64,000 nucleotides of DNA from Streptomyces sp. ICC1 (GCF_003287935.1 NZ_CP030287.1:7373829-7437828), one strand, 5' to 3'; shown: positions 1 to 9,038, counted from the first letter of the stretch. Notes: generated from the letters alone by a model not told the origin. Numbers and translations are program-made.

Positions 1-1419
1 CTTCGCCTGATCCTTAAACACACAATCACACGTCACTATGAGCGCGGGATCGCGGCCGTCCCGGCGCTGGCGGTCCTCGCCGCCCTGACGGCAGCCCCCG
101 CCCAGGCCGCCCCGGCCGACGACGTCCGCATCAACGAGGTGGTGACCACCGGGGACGTCGACGATTCGATCGAGCTCCACAACAAGGGCGCCGGCCCCGT
201 CGACCTCTCGGGCTGGATACTCAAGGACGACAACAGCAGCTCGAAGTACAAGATCGCCTCCGGCACCACCCTGGCCCCCGGGGCCTTCCGCGCCTTCGAC
301 GTCCACTCCTCCTTCGGCCTCGGCTCCTCCGACAAGGCCCGCCTGTACCTCCCGGACGGCAGCACGCTCGTCGACAGCTTCACCTGGAGCAAGCACTCCG
401 AGCCGTCCTGGTCACGCTGCCCCGACGGCACGGGCGCCTTCACATCCGCCGCCCGCACCCTCGGCGCGCCCAACAACTGCGGCACCGGCGGCGGCACCAC
501 TCCGGTCGCCTGGCCCGGCAGCTCCTCGGTGTCCACCGCCGACGCCTCGAACGTCTTCGGCGAGGACCTCAGCGGTCTCCAGCAGGAGGGCTCCGTGATG
601 TGGGGCGCCCAGAACTCCGGCAAGCTCTGGCGCCTCGTCAAGAACGGTTCCGGAGGCTGGACCCCTGACACCGCCGGCGGCTGGTCCACCGGAAAGGCAC
701 TCCGCTTCCCCGGCGGTTCCGGCACCCCCGACAGCGAGGGCGTCGCCGTCACCGGAGCGGGCGCCGCGGGCGGGGTGTTCGTCGCCAGCGAGCGCAACGC
801 CGACTCCTCCGGCACCAGCCGGCTGTCCGTCCTGCGCTACGACGTGAGCGGTACGGCCACCACCCTCACCGCGGGCAAGGAGTGGAACCTGACCCCGGAC
901 CTCCCCGCCGTCGGCTCCAACCTCGGCCTCGAGGCGCTCACCTGGGTGCCCGACAGCCACCTGACCGGCGCCGGCTTCAAGGACGCTGCCACCGGGGCGG
1001 CCTACGATCCGTCCCGCTACGGCGCCCACACCGACGGGGTGTTCTTCGTCGGTGTCGAGGGCACCGGCATGATCTACGGATACGTGCTCGCGGACTCGGG
1101 AGCCTTCACCCGCGTGGCCGCTTTCAGCAGCGGCATGGCGGGGGTCATGGAACTGCAGTGGGAGCCGCAGGCAGGCCGCCTGTGGGCCGTCTGCGACGAC
1201 ACCTGCTCGGGCCGGCACCTCACCCTGCGGGTCGACGCCTCCGGCTCCTTCGCCACCAACGCCGTCTTCAACCGGCCCGCCGGCATGTCCAACCTGAACA
1301 ACGAGGGCTTCGCGATCGCCCCGGCCGCCGAATGCGCGGCGGGCTCCAAGCCCGTCTACTGGTCCGACGACAGCAACACCGGCGGACACGCGCTGCGCAA
1401 GGGCACCGTCAGCTGCTGA
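1..1419 (+). CDS. Secreted lamin-tail-domain / beta-propeller-like protein, 5' end outside the window
   Basis: The frame is open from the first base with no ATG or GTG before the signal peptide, so the start lies upstream. A hydrophobic stretch ending in APAQA-A (bases about 49-111) is a signal peptide. The next ~110 residues (RINEVVTTGD, ELHNKGAGPVDLSGW, GTTLAPGAF, LGAPNNC) match the lamin tail domain, a beta-sandwich found in exported bacterial proteins. The remaining ~290 residues (SEGVAVTG, LGLEALTWVPD, MELQWEPQAGRLWAVCDD, NNEGFAIAP) look like an SdiA-regulated/esterase-like beta-propeller. No catalytic residues can be named. Probably exported; function unknown. A strong hairpin follows the stop. 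Confidence 0.75.
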   Translation, partial: LRLILKHTITRHYERGIAAVPALAVLAALTAAPAQAAPADDVRINEVVTTGDVDDSIELHNKGAGPVDLSGWILKDDNSSSKYKIASGTTLAPGAFRAFDVHSSFGLGSSDKARLYLPDGSTLVDSFTWSKHSEPSWSRCPDGTGAFTSAARTLGAPNNCGTGGGTTPVAWPGSSSVSTADASNVFGEDLSGLQQEGSVMWGAQNSGKLWRLVKNGSGGWTPDTAGGWSTGKALRFPGGSGTPDSEGVAVTGAGAAGGVFVASERNADSSGTSRLSVLRYDVSGTATTLTAGKEWNLTPDLPAVGSNLGLEALTWVPDSHLTGAGFKDAATGAAYDPSRYGAHTDGVFFVGVEGTGMIYGYVLADSGAFTRVAAFSSGMAGVMELQWEPQAGRLWAVCDDTCSGRHLTLRVDASGSFATNAVFNRPAGMSNLNNEGFAIAPAAECAAGSKPVYWSDDSNTGGHALRKGTVSC

Positions 1420-1433
1420 CCCGCCCGTAGGAA

Positions 1434-1478
1434 CGCCGCAGGGGCGGCGGACGTCGCCGTCCGTCCGCCCCTGCGGCG
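1434..1478. terminator. Bidirectional hairpin between convergent genes
   Basis: Perfect 14-bp arms (1434-1447 and 1465-1478, CGCCGCAGGGGCGG and its complement) lie between the stop of the lamin-tail gene and the stop of the small secreted protein on the other strand. The spacer itself can extend the stem. There is no long T-run, as usual for Streptomyces. Confidence 0.7.
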
Positions 1479-1500
1479 CCGGCCCGGGGCCGGCCTTCGC

Positions 1501-1746
1501 TCAGCGTGCGCCGAGGTGGGCGCCCTTGAGCCACTCGGCCTCGCCGTCCTTCGCGCAGGACGAGGTGTAGACGGGGCCGAACGGCGCCGGGACGGCCGCC
1601 ACGGTGGAGCAGTTGGACGAGAAGGCCTTGTGACCGCCCGAGAAGTAGTCGAGGTCGACACCGTCGTTGGCCAGGGCGGCGCCGGCGCCGCCCAGCAGGA
1701 TGCCGGCGGCGAGCGCGGAGGCGGTCACGGCAGAACGAATACGCAT
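1501..1746 (-). CDS. Small secreted protein, 81 aa, unknown function
   Basis: The protein has a classical signal peptide (MRIRSAVTASALAAGILLGG...ALA, residues 1-26) and a ~55-residue mature part with two cysteines (SSNCS and SSCAKDG) that could form one disulfide. It has no recognisable catalytic motif and resembles the many short exported proteins of Streptomyces. The mature part starts NDGVDLDYFSGGHKAFSS. Upstream (1747-1872) are short inverted repeats (GGCCG-TTCAAC-GGCC and CGGACG-GAA-CGTCCG) but no promoter I would assign. Confidence 0.6.
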   Translation of the reverse strand: MRIRSAVTASALAAGILLGGAGAALANDGVDLDYFSGGHKAFSSNCSTVAAVPAPFGPVYTSSCAKDGEAEWLKGAHLGAR

Positions 1747-1872
1747 GATTCCCCTAAGGATCTACGGAGTGACGCGCCGGTGAATGGGTGCGTCGGCCGG
1801 TTCAACGGCCGGACGGAACGTCCGGGAACGGCCGTTCACTCCAACGCCACTGCAGTATCGTTTCGACACCCG

Positions 1873-2532
1873 TCAGGCGCCCGCCGGACGCGGTGCGATC
1901 TTCTCGAGGTCGTCGACGGTGCCGGTCATGACGGTCCGGATGTGTTCGGTCAGGTGTTCCACGGGCCAGTCCCACCAGGCCAGATCGAGCAGGCGGGCGA
2001 TCTCGGTGCCGTCGTAGCGGGTGCGGATGATCCGGGCCGGGTTGCCGCCGACGATCGCGTAGTCGGGGACGTCCTCGACGACGACGGCGCCGGAGGCGAT
2101 GACCGCGCCGTGCCCGATGCGCACTCCGGGCATGACCATCGTGTCGTAGCCGAACCAGACGTCGTTGCCGACGACGGTGTCGCCGCGGCCCGGCAGGCCG
2201 GTGAGCAGGTCGAAGTGCCCGGCCCAGGAGCCGCCCATGATGGGGAAGGGGAACGTGGACGGGCCGTCCATGCGGTGGTTGGCGCCGTTCATGATGAACC
2301 GCACCCCGGTGCCCAGCGCGCAGAACTTCCCGATGACCAGCTTCTCCGGCCCGTAGTGGTAGAGGACGTTGCGGGTCTCGAACGCGGTGGGGTGCTCCGG
2401 GTCGTCGTAGTAGGAGTACTCCCCGACCTCGATCAGCGGTGAGGTCACCAGCGGCTTCAGCAGGACCACGCGGGGCTGGTCGGGAACGGGGTGGAGCACC
2501 GTGGGGTCCGCGGGGATCCGGGGCGTGGCCAT
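1873..2532 (-). CDS. CatB/Vat-type xenobiotic O-acetyltransferase
   Basis: A 219-residue left-handed beta-helix (hexapeptide) acetyltransferase. Family marks include [21 protein letters not shown] (trimer active-site loop with the catalytic His), FPIMGGSW, and the hexapeptide run [22 protein letters not shown] followed by [23 protein letters not shown]. The family transfers acetyl from acetyl-CoA to chloramphenicol, streptogramin A and related hydroxyls, but chromosomal members often have other acceptors. I chose the ATG at 2532 because GGAGAG precedes it by about 8 bases; the frame is open further upstream. It lies 86 bases downstream of the glycosidase gene on the same strand and may be cotranscribed. 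The substrate cannot be told from sequence. Confidence 0.8.
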   Translation of the reverse strand: MATPRIPADPTVLHPVPDQPRVVLLKPLVTSPLIEVGEYSYYDDPEHPTAFETRNVLYHYGPEKLVIGKFCALGTGVRFIMNGANHRMDGPSTFPFPIMGGSWAGHFDLLTGLPGRGDTVVGNDVWFGYDTMVMPGVRIGHGAVIASGAVVVEDVPDYAIVGGNPARIIRTRYDGTEIARLLDLAWWDWPVEHLTEHIRTVMTGTVDDLEKIAPRPAGA

Positions 2533-2618
2533 CGATTTCGCTCTCCGTTCGGGAAGGGATCGGCGGGTCGTCGTGCGTAGCCGGGCCGGGCCGGGCTCTG
2601 CGGTGCGGTGCGGTGCCG

Positions 2619-3620
2619 TCATGGTCGGGCGGACAGGAACTCCCGGAACACGCGTGCGGCGCGCGGGTTCTCGCCGCACTGCCACACGCCGTGCGGGCAG
2701 TAGTCGGTGATGCTGTGGTAGAGCGGCTCGTGCTCGGCGATCCAAGCCAGCATGCCCCGCATGTACTCCGGGTTGTCGCCGTTGCGGAACAGCCCCCATT
2801 CGGGGTACGAGATCCGCTTCCCGTGGGCCCTCGCGAAGTCGACCTGGTGCTGGAGTCCGTAGGGCTGGGTGACCTGCTCGTCGAAGGTGTGGCCGGGCGG
2901 CTGGTCGTAGGTGTCCATGCCGATGATGTCGACCACGTCGTCGCCGGGGTAGCACCTGGTCCAGGCGATCGCGTCACCGCCGCGGTTGGGGGCGAAGTCG
3001 AATCGGAACCGCTGCCCCTTCACGGAGCGCATGGAGGCCACGATGCGCCGCCAGTACCTCTGCCAGTTCGCGGGGTCGGGCCGGCACCGGTGGGTGTAGT
3101 TGAAGCCGTTCATCTCCCAGCCGAGCACGATCACCGTGTCCGGCACCCCGAGGCTGACCAGACGCTTGGCCAGCCGCTGGAAGTGGTGGTCGTACGCGCC
3201 CTGCGCGCCGGAGCGGATCAGCTCGGCGACCCGACGGTCGGGTACGCCGGCCTCGTTGCGCTCCATCATGGGCACGTTCAGGACGAACAGCCGATCAGCC
3301 CTCGCCTTGCGCCACCGTGCCCAGCTGCGCAGGGAGTCGGGTGCCCCCTCGATGTTCGACCAGGTGTCGCCGGGCAGGTAGGTGTGCCCGGCGCGCAGCT
3401 CGGTACCGCCGAGCCAGTGCGAGAGCCCCTGCATCCGCTCGACGCCGGGCGAGCCGTAGTGCAGGTAGGCGCCCACCGCGACCCCGGAGCCGGCGCTGCC
3501 GGAGTGGCCGGCGGGGCCGCCCTTGTGCGGTGGCGCGGCGGGGAGGCCCCCGGTGATGAGCAGGCCGACGGCGACCGTACTCGTACAGGCGGCTGCCAGC
3601 CAGCGGCCCCAACGGGACAT
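2619..3620 (-). CDS. Secreted GH26-like glycoside hydrolase
   Basis: 333 residues from the ATG at 3620, which has GGAGG just upstream; an upstream in-frame start at 3644 has no such site. A signal peptide ([19 protein letters not shown]) is followed by a Gly/Ser-rich linker and a TIM-barrel domain. [10 protein letters not shown] (acid/base Glu) and [10 protein letters not shown] (nucleophile Glu) are the two catalytic-glutamate strands of clan-A GH26 enzymes (mannanases and related beta-glycanases). The C-terminus is ...[19 protein letters not shown]. It probably acts outside the cell on plant or microbial glycan; substrate specificity is not evident. Divergent from the SnoaL-like gene. Confidence 0.75.
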   Translation of the reverse strand: MSRWGRWLAAACTSTVAVGLLITGGLPAAPPHKGGPAGHSGSAGSGVAVGAYLHYGSPGVERMQGLSHWLGGTELRAGHTYLPGDTWSNIEGAPDSLRSWARWRKARADRLFVLNVPMMERNEAGVPDRRVAELIRSGAQGAYDHHFQRLAKRLVSLGVPDTVIVLGWEMNGFNYTHRCRPDPANWQRYWRRIVASMRSVKGQRFRFDFAPNRGGDAIAWTRCYPGDDVVDIIGMDTYDQPPGHTFDEQVTQPYGLQHQVDFARAHGKRISYPEWGLFRNGDNPEYMRGMLAWIAEHEPLYHSITDYCPHGVWQCGENPRAARVFREFLSARP

Positions 3621-4028
3621 GATGCCTCCACGAGCTTCGCGCACCGATGTATCTGGTCAGTGACGTTAGGCATCTCATCGGATGCGCGGCCTGTCCGGTG
3701 ACCCCAAGCTGAGCCATTCGCGGCAGCCGCCCGCCTTCGATTCGTCCGACCGGGTGACAGCGCGGCCGAGCCGGCCGCCGCCCCCGCCGAAGGGTGCGTG
3801 CGCGTACGCCTTCGGCTGGTCACGTGGACAGGCGTGGACAGTGCTGGGCAGGCACGGCCTCCGCGGGGTCTGGAAAGTGGACAGCGCCCGGCACGAGTCT
3901 GTGGCGTGTCAACACCGCACGTGCACGAGCGGCCGGGGCAGCGCGTCGCGCGTCGATTCCCCGGCCGCGAGGGGCTCCGCCTCTCTCTCGTGCGCCGGCC
4001 GCCCACCCGCATTCAAGGAGCCTCCACC
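3621..4028. other. Divergent intergenic region, no gene seen
   Basis: 408 bases separate the starts of the glycosidase (minus) and the SnoaL-like exported protein (plus). Ribosome binding sites sit at both ends (GGAGG at about 3625 on the minus strand, AAGGAG at about 4015 on the plus strand). I see no convincing coding frame or strong repeat. Promoters for both genes should lie here but I cannot place them. Confidence 0.5.
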
Positions 4029-4538
4029 ATGACGTCCCGACCGATCCGCACCCTGACCGTGCTGACCGCTGCCGCTGCCCTCTGCGCCACGGCCGCCTCC
4101 ACCGCCCATGCCGCGCAGGACACCGGCCGGCGCACTCCGCGGATCGTCACCGCCTGGGCCGACGCCTGGAACGGCACCGATCCCCGGTCCCTCGGCGCCC
4201 TGTTCACGGCGAACGGCACCTACACCGACGAGGCCATCGCCGTGACCTTCCGCGGCCGCAAGGAGATCGCCGGTTGGAAGGCCCGCGCCGACACCCTCAT
4301 CGACGACGTCCACGTCACCGTCCGGGGCGCCCGTCTCGTCGGCGACCGCGTCACCGTGCAAGCCGTCTACTCCGGCCACCTCAAGGGCGCGCCGAAGCCC
4401 TTCGCCGTGCCGATGACCACCGTCCTCGACCTCGACGGGAACCACTGCCGGATCACGTCAGACAAGGACCACTACAGCCTGGCCACCGTCCTCACCCAGT
4501 CGGGCCTGCCCGCCGACTGGACCCCGCCCGCCTCCTGA
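4029..4538 (+). CDS. Exported SnoaL-like (SgcJ/EcaC type) protein
   Basis: 169 residues. The ATG at 4029 follows AAGGAG by 8 bases. A signal peptide (TLTVLTAAAALCATAASTAHAAQ) precedes a cone-shaped SnoaL/NTF2-like domain: IVTAWADAWNGTDPRSLGALF, GTYTDEAIAVTFRGRKEIAGW, and a C-terminal sheet VQAVYSGHLKG...TTVLDLDGNHCRITSDKDHYSL. The SgcJ/EcaC subfamily is usually annotated as oxidoreductase or cyclase-like, but most members have no proven reaction. The export signal suggests an extracellular or cell-wall role. Monocistronic; it faces the hydrolase gene 42 bases beyond its stop. Confidence 0.7.
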   Translation: MTSRPIRTLTVLTAAAALCATAASTAHAAQDTGRRTPRIVTAWADAWNGTDPRSLGALFTANGTYTDEAIAVTFRGRKEIAGWKARADTLIDDVHVTVRGARLVGDRVTVQAVYSGHLKGAPKPFAVPMTTVLDLDGNHCRITSDKDHYSLATVLTQSGLPADWTPPAS

Positions 4539-4546
4539 CGGAAGCG

Positions 4547-4578
4547 GGTGCCGGCGGGCTCCCCGGCAGCCGGGCACC
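4547..4578. terminator. Hairpin between convergent genes
   Basis: GGTGCCGGC (4547-4555) pairs with GCCGGGCACC (4569-4578) with one bulged base. It lies in the 42-base gap between the SnoaL-like stop and the alpha/beta hydrolase stop, a position suited to a bidirectional terminator. Confidence 0.5.
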
Positions 4579-4580
4579 GG

Positions 4581-5459
4581 TCAACCGCACCCGAGGTGTC
4601 CTTCCAGGAACGGGAGGACCGCGTCGATGAAGTGCTCGTTCCGGTCGCCGGCCACCATGTGCCCGGCGCCGGAGACATCGACGCGCCGCGCGTGGGGGAC
4701 CCCCTCGCAGAACTGCTCGGCGATGTCTTCGCGCACCACGTCGCTGTTCCCGCCGCGGACGAGCAGGATCGGCACGTCGGCGTGGCGCGCGGCGTCGAGG
4801 AGGCGCTCGGCCATGCCCGGCGGGTCCATCCGGCCCTCGAAGCTGTCGAGCATCCGGGGGTCCCAGTGCCAGAACCAGCGGTCGCCCCGGCGTCGCAGGT
4901 TGTTCCGTATCCCTTCGGGGTCGCGCGGAGGCGGTCGGTGCGGCAGGTGGGCGGAGACCGCCGCGGCCGCTTCTCCGATACTGGCGAACCCGTCCGGGTG
5001 GCCGTGCATGAACTCGACGATCCGGCGGAACCCGCGGGGATCGGGCCGATGGGCGACATCGACGAGGACCAGAGCGCGAATCGCCGCCCTTGGGGCCTCC
5101 CCGGCGGCGAGCAGTGCGGCGAGGCCGCCGAGCGAGGCGCCGATGAGCAACGGCTGACGGCCGAGTTCGGTGACGAGCGCGCGGACGTCCTCGGCGAACA
5201 GGCCCAGGTCGTAGTCGCCGTCGGCGGGCCATTCGCTGGTCCCGTGCCCCCGCAGGTCCGGGGCGATGACCTGCCACCCCAGGGCCGCGAGTCGAGGGCC
5301 GGCCCGGTCCCAGGCGTGCCGCGTCTGGCCTCCGCCGTGCAGCAGGACGAGAGGGGGCGAGGACGCCCCGCCCCAGACGTCCGCCGCGAGCCGGATACCA
5401 CCGGCGCCCGTGAAGCTCCGGGTGCGTGGCGGTGCGCTGGGCGTCATGCCGGGCGTCAT
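4581..5459 (-). CDS. Alpha/beta hydrolase, second gene of a TetR operon
   Basis: 292 residues with a complete alpha/beta-hydrolase core: oxyanion strand LVLLHGGGQ (about residue 40), nucleophile elbow LIGASLGG (Ser about 107), acid RGGNSDVV and the catalytic His in GAGHMVAGD near the C-terminus. No signal peptide, so cytoplasmic. The start ATG overlaps the TetR stop as ATGA, so the two are translationally coupled; a second in-frame ATG lies at 5447. The pairing suggests the enzyme acts on, or is induced by, the ligand of the TetR protein. It could be an esterase, lactonase or haloperoxidase-like enzyme; the reaction is not deducible. Confidence 0.8.
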   Translation of the reverse strand: MTPGMTPSAPPRTRSFTGAGGIRLAADVWGGASSPPLVLLHGGGQTRHAWDRAGPRLAALGWQVIAPDLRGHGTSEWPADGDYDLGLFAEDVRALVTELGRQPLLIGASLGGLAALLAAGEAPRAAIRALVLVDVAHRPDPRGFRRIVEFMHGHPDGFASIGEAAAAVSAHLPHRPPPRDPEGIRNNLRRRGDRWFWHWDPRMLDSFEGRMDPPGMAERLLDAARHADVPILLVRGGNSDVVREDIAEQFCEGVPHARRVDVSGAGHMVAGDRNEHFIDAVLPFLEGHLGCG

Positions 5460-6079
5460 GCCTTGCCCCGGGTCCGCAGCGGTGCCAGCAGCTGGTCGCG
5501 GTAGGGATCCGCGGCCGCCGCGGCGAGCGCGACGTCCAGCCCGAACAGGGCGCGCGCGAGGAAGCGGTCGTCATCGACCAGCTCGGCGACCCATTGGTGC
5601 AGCGCACCCACGCACGAGGCGGCGACCACGGCGGCCAGAGCGTCCGTGTCGACGTCGGCGCGCAGGACACCTCGTGTCCGTGCGTCCGCCATCGCCCGGC
5701 GGAGCTGGATGAGCGGACTGCGGCCGAGGACGAGACCGCTCTTCTCCCACTCGCGCACCATGCGACGCGATACGACCGGGTCGTCGACGAACAGTTGGAC
5801 GGTCGACCTGACGACCTCCCGCGGGGAACCGCCGTCCAGCGACTCCAGACGGCCCTCGAGTTCGTCCATGAACCCGGCGGCAAGGGCTTCCCAGATCTTG
5901 TCGCGCGGTCCGATCAGGTTGTACACGGTGGCCGGGGCGACCTCGGCCCGCTCCGCGATCCGCTCGGTACTGAGCACCGATTCCTGGCTGTCGCGCAGGA
6001 GTTCGCGCGTCGCGTCGAGGATCCGCGACCGCCGCTGCGCCTTGTTGTGCTCACGCGGGCCTCCGTCGGCCGTCTGCAT
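5456..6079 (-). CDS. TetR-family transcriptional regulator
   Basis: 207 residues from the ATG at 6079, which has GAAGGG 9 bases upstream; alternative in-frame starts are ATG 6088 and TTG 6100. The N-terminal helix-turn-helix reads RRSRILDATRELL...STERIAERAEVAPATVYNLIGPRDKIWEAL, a typical TetR DNA-binding domain with the recognition helix in VAPATVYNLI. The C-terminal ~140 residues are the variable ligand-binding and dimer domain. A 10+4+10 palindrome lies directly upstream, so it probably represses its own operon with the downstream hydrolase. Confidence 0.85.
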   Translation of the reverse strand: MQTADGGPREHNKAQRRSRILDATRELLRDSQESVLSTERIAERAEVAPATVYNLIGPRDKIWEALAAGFMDELEGRLESLDGGSPREVVRSTVQLFVDDPVVSRRMVREWEKSGLVLGRSPLIQLRRAMADARTRGVLRADVDTDALAAVVAASCVGALHQWVAELVDDDRFLARALFGLDVALAAAAADPYRDQLLAPLRTRGKA

Positions 6080-6099
6080 CGCGCACATCCCTTCGCGCA

Positions 6100-6123
6100 A
6101 AATTTAGAGAGCCCTCTAAATTT
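6100..6123. promoter_or_regulatory. Palindromic operator for the adjacent TetR regulator
   Basis: Perfect 10-bp arms AAATTTAGAG (6100-6109) and CTCTAAATTT (6114-6123) with the 4-bp spacer AGCC sit 20 bases before the chosen TetR start. The block is strikingly AT-rich for this genome. Size and symmetry fit a TetR dimer site; a further half copy (TTTAGAG) continues to 6127. Confidence 0.7.
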
Positions 6124-6403
6124 AGAGCCGGCCGCTGGACGTGGTCAAGGGGCGAGGCCCGGTCCGGCGTGGGCATGAGGGCGCCGAAGGGGCGGGCGAC
6201 GGCCTCGAACTGGTCGGGCTCGTGCCGAAGAGCGGCACCGGGCACGGAGCCCTGTTTCCCTCGAAGTCACCTGAACGGGCAGGTCAGGGCGGCTGAGTAC
6301 CTGATGGACTCGAAGACCATCTGATCCATGCCGACCCCTTCGAGGAGTTGAGGTGGGACGGCACGCTGAGCGCATGCGGTACGAGGAGAAAGTAGAGCTC
6401 ACC

Positions 6404-6570
6404 GCTAGTGCTGTGGCCGGAAAGGTTTGCCGGGTCGCGGTGTTCGGTGCGGTGCATCGCAAGGCGGAGGACCACGCCTCGTACTGGACGTACCGGTGTG
6501 GTCCGACAACGCGGCGAGGTGCCGTGCCGGGCGCCGCGACCCGGTGGACCTTTCCGGTCACAGCACTAGC
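6404..6570. mobile_element. MITE-like inverted-repeat element, copy 1
   Basis: 167 bp with terminal inverted repeats of about 37 bp, starting GCTAGTGCTGTGGCCGGAAA and ending in the complement of GCTAGTGCTGTGACCGGAAA, differing at only a few positions. The centre is also partly self-complementary (GGACCACGCC...GGTGTGGTCC). It encodes nothing. A second copy lies at 36755-36947 in the opposite orientation. CTAG occurs at both outer ends. The rest of the 6128-6586 gap shows nothing else recognisable. It may also act as a terminator for the MFS gene that ends 17 bases away. Confidence 0.6.
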
Positions 6571-6586
6571 CGGTGCGCGGCGGTGC

Positions 6587-7936
6587 TCATCCTTCGTTCG
6601 GGTTGCCCGGCGCCCCGGGCTTGCGGCGCAGGTTGCGGATCGCCGGGATCGCGAGCAGTGCCGCGCTGCCCGCCAGGCCGGCGCCGGCCGACACCAGCAG
6701 CAGCCGGCCCGGGGAGGCCAGCGCGGTGGCGGGCCCCGCCAGGATCTGGCCGAGCGCGATCCCGGACACCGAGCCGGCCAGCTCGTAGGCGCTGACCCGG
6801 TTGAGTACCGCGGGCGGGGTGTGGGTCTGCACGCTGGTCGCCCACATCACCGACCAGAACGCCCAGGCCCCGCCGCCGAGCGCATGGCCCGCGAGCAGCA
6901 CCGGCAGGCCCGCGTCCAGCGCCACGCAGAGCGGCAGTACGGCGTACAGCGCCATCGCCACCGCGCCGGCGGCCAGCGGCCGGTCCGGGCGCAGCCGCAG
7001 GGCGAGCAGGCCGCCGAGCACCGTTCCGACGCCGAGGAAGGAGACGGCCAGGCCGTAGGCGTTCGGGCCGAGCCGGGCGCCGATCAACGCCGAGCCGAGC
7101 GGTACCAGGGGGCCGAAGAGGAGTAGGCCGTAGCCCACCCAGATCAGGATGACCGCCCACATCCAGGTGCGTGCACGGAACTCCTGCCAGCCCTGGCGCA
7201 GGTCGCGGCGGAGTGAACTCCCGGGCGGGGCAGCAGAGTCGGAGTCGGAGTCGACGTGGGCGGGGGCGCCCGCAGGCACGTCGGCCGGGGCGAGGCGGAT
7301 GAGTGCCAGGCACAGGGCGCTGAGCAGGAAGGTGCCGGCGTCGATCGCGTACACGGTCCCGGCGCCGGTCAGCACGATCAGCAGTCCCGCAAGGGCCGGG
7401 CCGATCAGGTGGGCGAGCGCGTCGGCCACCTTGAGCGTGGCGTTGGCCCGCTGCGGATCGCGGGCGACCAGCGGGACCATCCCGTTCACCCCCGGCAGGA
7501 ACATCGCGACGGCCGCGCCGGCCAGTGCCGCCATGGTCACCAGCAGCCAGAACGGCGGTGTCCCGGCGAAGAACGCGGCCGCCAGCACGCCTTGGGTGAG
7601 GACCCGGACGAGGTCCGCGCCGACCATCATCCGGCGTGCGCCGAGCCGGTCGGCCAACACCCCGCCGAACAGGACCAGGAGGACGAACGTCCCCGTCCAG
7701 ATGCCGAGGACGAGGCCGACTCCGGAGATCCCGTACAGCGGGCCGATCGCGAGCGCGGCGGCCACCGGCATCATCGCGTCGCCGACCAGGGAGACCGAGC
7801 GGGCGGCGAAGTAGAGGGTGAAACGCCGGTCCCACAGGGGGTATCGGGCGGCCGGCGGATCGGGCTGGGCCGGCTGGGCGGTCCCGGTGGGCCGGGAGGG
7901 CCGGGAGGGCTGGGTGTGCGTCTGCGCGGTGGTCAC
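6587..7936 (-). CDS. Major facilitator superfamily transporter
   Basis: About 449 residues from the GTG at 7936; an ATG at 7987 (MSFRTLGRAIG) is the alternative and would leave almost no room for the divergent promoter. After a Pro/Gln/Thr-rich cytoplasmic tail come 12 predicted membrane spans in two halves (ARSVSLVGDAMMPVAAALAI... and WAVILIWVGYGLLLFGPLV...), with the MFS loop 2-3 signature GGVLADRLGARRMM. It resembles DHA-type drug efflux and MefA-like proteins. It is divergent from a GlxA-type AraC regulator 70 bases away, which probably controls it. Substrate unknown. Confidence 0.8.
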   Translation of the reverse strand: MTTAQTHTQPSRPSRPTGTAQPAQPDPPAARYPLWDRRFTLYFAARSVSLVGDAMMPVAAALAIGPLYGISGVGLVLGIWTGTFVLLVLFGGVLADRLGARRMMVGADLVRVLTQGVLAAAFFAGTPPFWLLVTMAALAGAAVAMFLPGVNGMVPLVARDPQRANATLKVADALAHLIGPALAGLLIVLTGAGTVYAIDAGTFLLSALCLALIRLAPADVPAGAPAHVDSDSDSAAPPGSSLRRDLRQGWQEFRARTWMWAVILIWVGYGLLLFGPLVPLGSALIGARLGPNAYGLAVSFLGVGTVLGGLLALRLRPDRPLAAGAVAMALYAVLPLCVALDAGLPVLLAGHALGGGAWAFWSVMWATSVQTHTPPAVLNRVSAYELAGSVSGIALGQILAGPATALASPGRLLLVSAGAGLAGSAALLAIPAIRNLRRKPGAPGNPNEG

Positions 7937-8006
7937 AGGACGATGCTGGACTAGACCAATCGCTCGCCCCAGTGTCCTGAACGACATGATGGGGTACTTT
8001 CGCGCC

Positions 8007-9026
8007 ATGACGCCTCGTTCACTGCCGGAGTCCCCGGCGCCGCACCGGGTCGTGGCCCTGCTGCAGCCCCCGCAGTCGACCTTCCCGCTGGCCTGCGCGA
8101 GCGAGGTGTTCGCCGATCACGGCCCGGTGATCCCCGTGCGCTACGCGTTCGAGGTCTGCACGGAGCACCCAGGCCCGGTGCGCACCCAGGCCGGCTACGA
8201 CCTGCTGGTCACCACGGGCCTGGACGCGTTGGAGCGCGCGGACACCGTGTTGGTCCCCGGTTGGCAGCAGTCGGCCGGCACGGAGGCGTCGGCGGCTGTG
8301 ATCGACTCGCTCCGCCGGGCGCACGGGCGCGGCGCGCGGATCGTCGGCATCTGCTCGGGTTCCTTCCTGCTCGCCGCCGCCGGACTGCTGGACGGCCGGC
8401 GGGCCGCCACCCACTGGGCCCAGGCCGCCGAACTGGCCGCCCGCTTCCCGCGGGTCCAGGTCGACGCCGCAGTGCTGTACGTCGACCACGGCGACGTCGC
8501 CACCAGCGCCGGATCGGCGGCCGGGGTGGACCTGTGCCTCCACCTGGTGAGCGCCGACCAGGGCGCCGCGTACGCGATGCGGGTCGCCCGGCAGATGGTG
8601 ATGCCGCCGCACCGCGAGGGCTGCCAACTGCAGTACGCCGAACTGCCCACCTCCGGACCGGTCGCCGACTCGCTGGCCCCGCTGCTGGAGTGGCTGTCCG
8701 GGCGGCTCGACCAGCCGGTCAGCGTCGCCGAGATGGCGGTCCGCTCGCAGGTCTCGGCCCGCACGCTGACCCGGCGCTTCGGCGAACAGCTGGGCATCAG
8801 CCCCGGACGCTGGCTGCTGGACCGGCGGATCGCCGCCACCCGGGCGCTGCTCGAGGAGACCGACCTGCCCGTGGAAACCATCGCGCACCGGGTCGGTCTC
8901 TCCTCGGCCGTCAACCTGCGTCGGCGCTTCCACGAGGCCCTGCGCACGACACCCGCCGCCTACCGGCGCGCCTTCCGTGCGGACGAGGCCGGGCGGAAGG
9001 CCGAAACGGTGTCCTCTGGGGCCTGA
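8007..9026 (+). CDS. GlxA-type AraC regulator with DJ-1/PfpI domain
   Basis: 339 residues from the ATG at 8007; in-frame ATGs at 7986 and 7989 are alternatives. Residues ~1-190 form a DJ-1/PfpI-like class I amidotransferase fold with the elbow GICSGSFLLAAAGLLDGRRAATHW; the nucleophile-position Cys is present, although the domain is usually a sensor here. Residues ~230-330 hold two AraC helix-turn-helix motifs (VSVAEMAVRSQVSARTLTRRF and LPVETIAHRVGLSSAVNLRRRF, ending TTPAAYRRAF). Divergent from the MFS gene, which is the most likely target. Confidence 0.85.
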   Translation: MTPRSLPESPAPHRVVALLQPPQSTFPLACASEVFADHGPVIPVRYAFEVCTEHPGPVRTQAGYDLLVTTGLDALERADTVLVPGWQQSAGTEASAAVIDSLRRAHGRGARIVGICSGSFLLAAAGLLDGRRAATHWAQAAELAARFPRVQVDAAVLYVDHGDVATSAGSAAGVDLCLHLVSADQGAAYAMRVARQMVMPPHREGCQLQYAELPTSGPVADSLAPLLEWLSGRLDQPVSVAEMAVRSQVSARTLTRRFGEQLGISPGRWLLDRRIAATRALLEETDLPVETIAHRVGLSSAVNLRRRFHEALRTTPAAYRRAFRADEAGRKAETVSSGA

Positions 9027-9038
9027 TCCGGCACCGGC

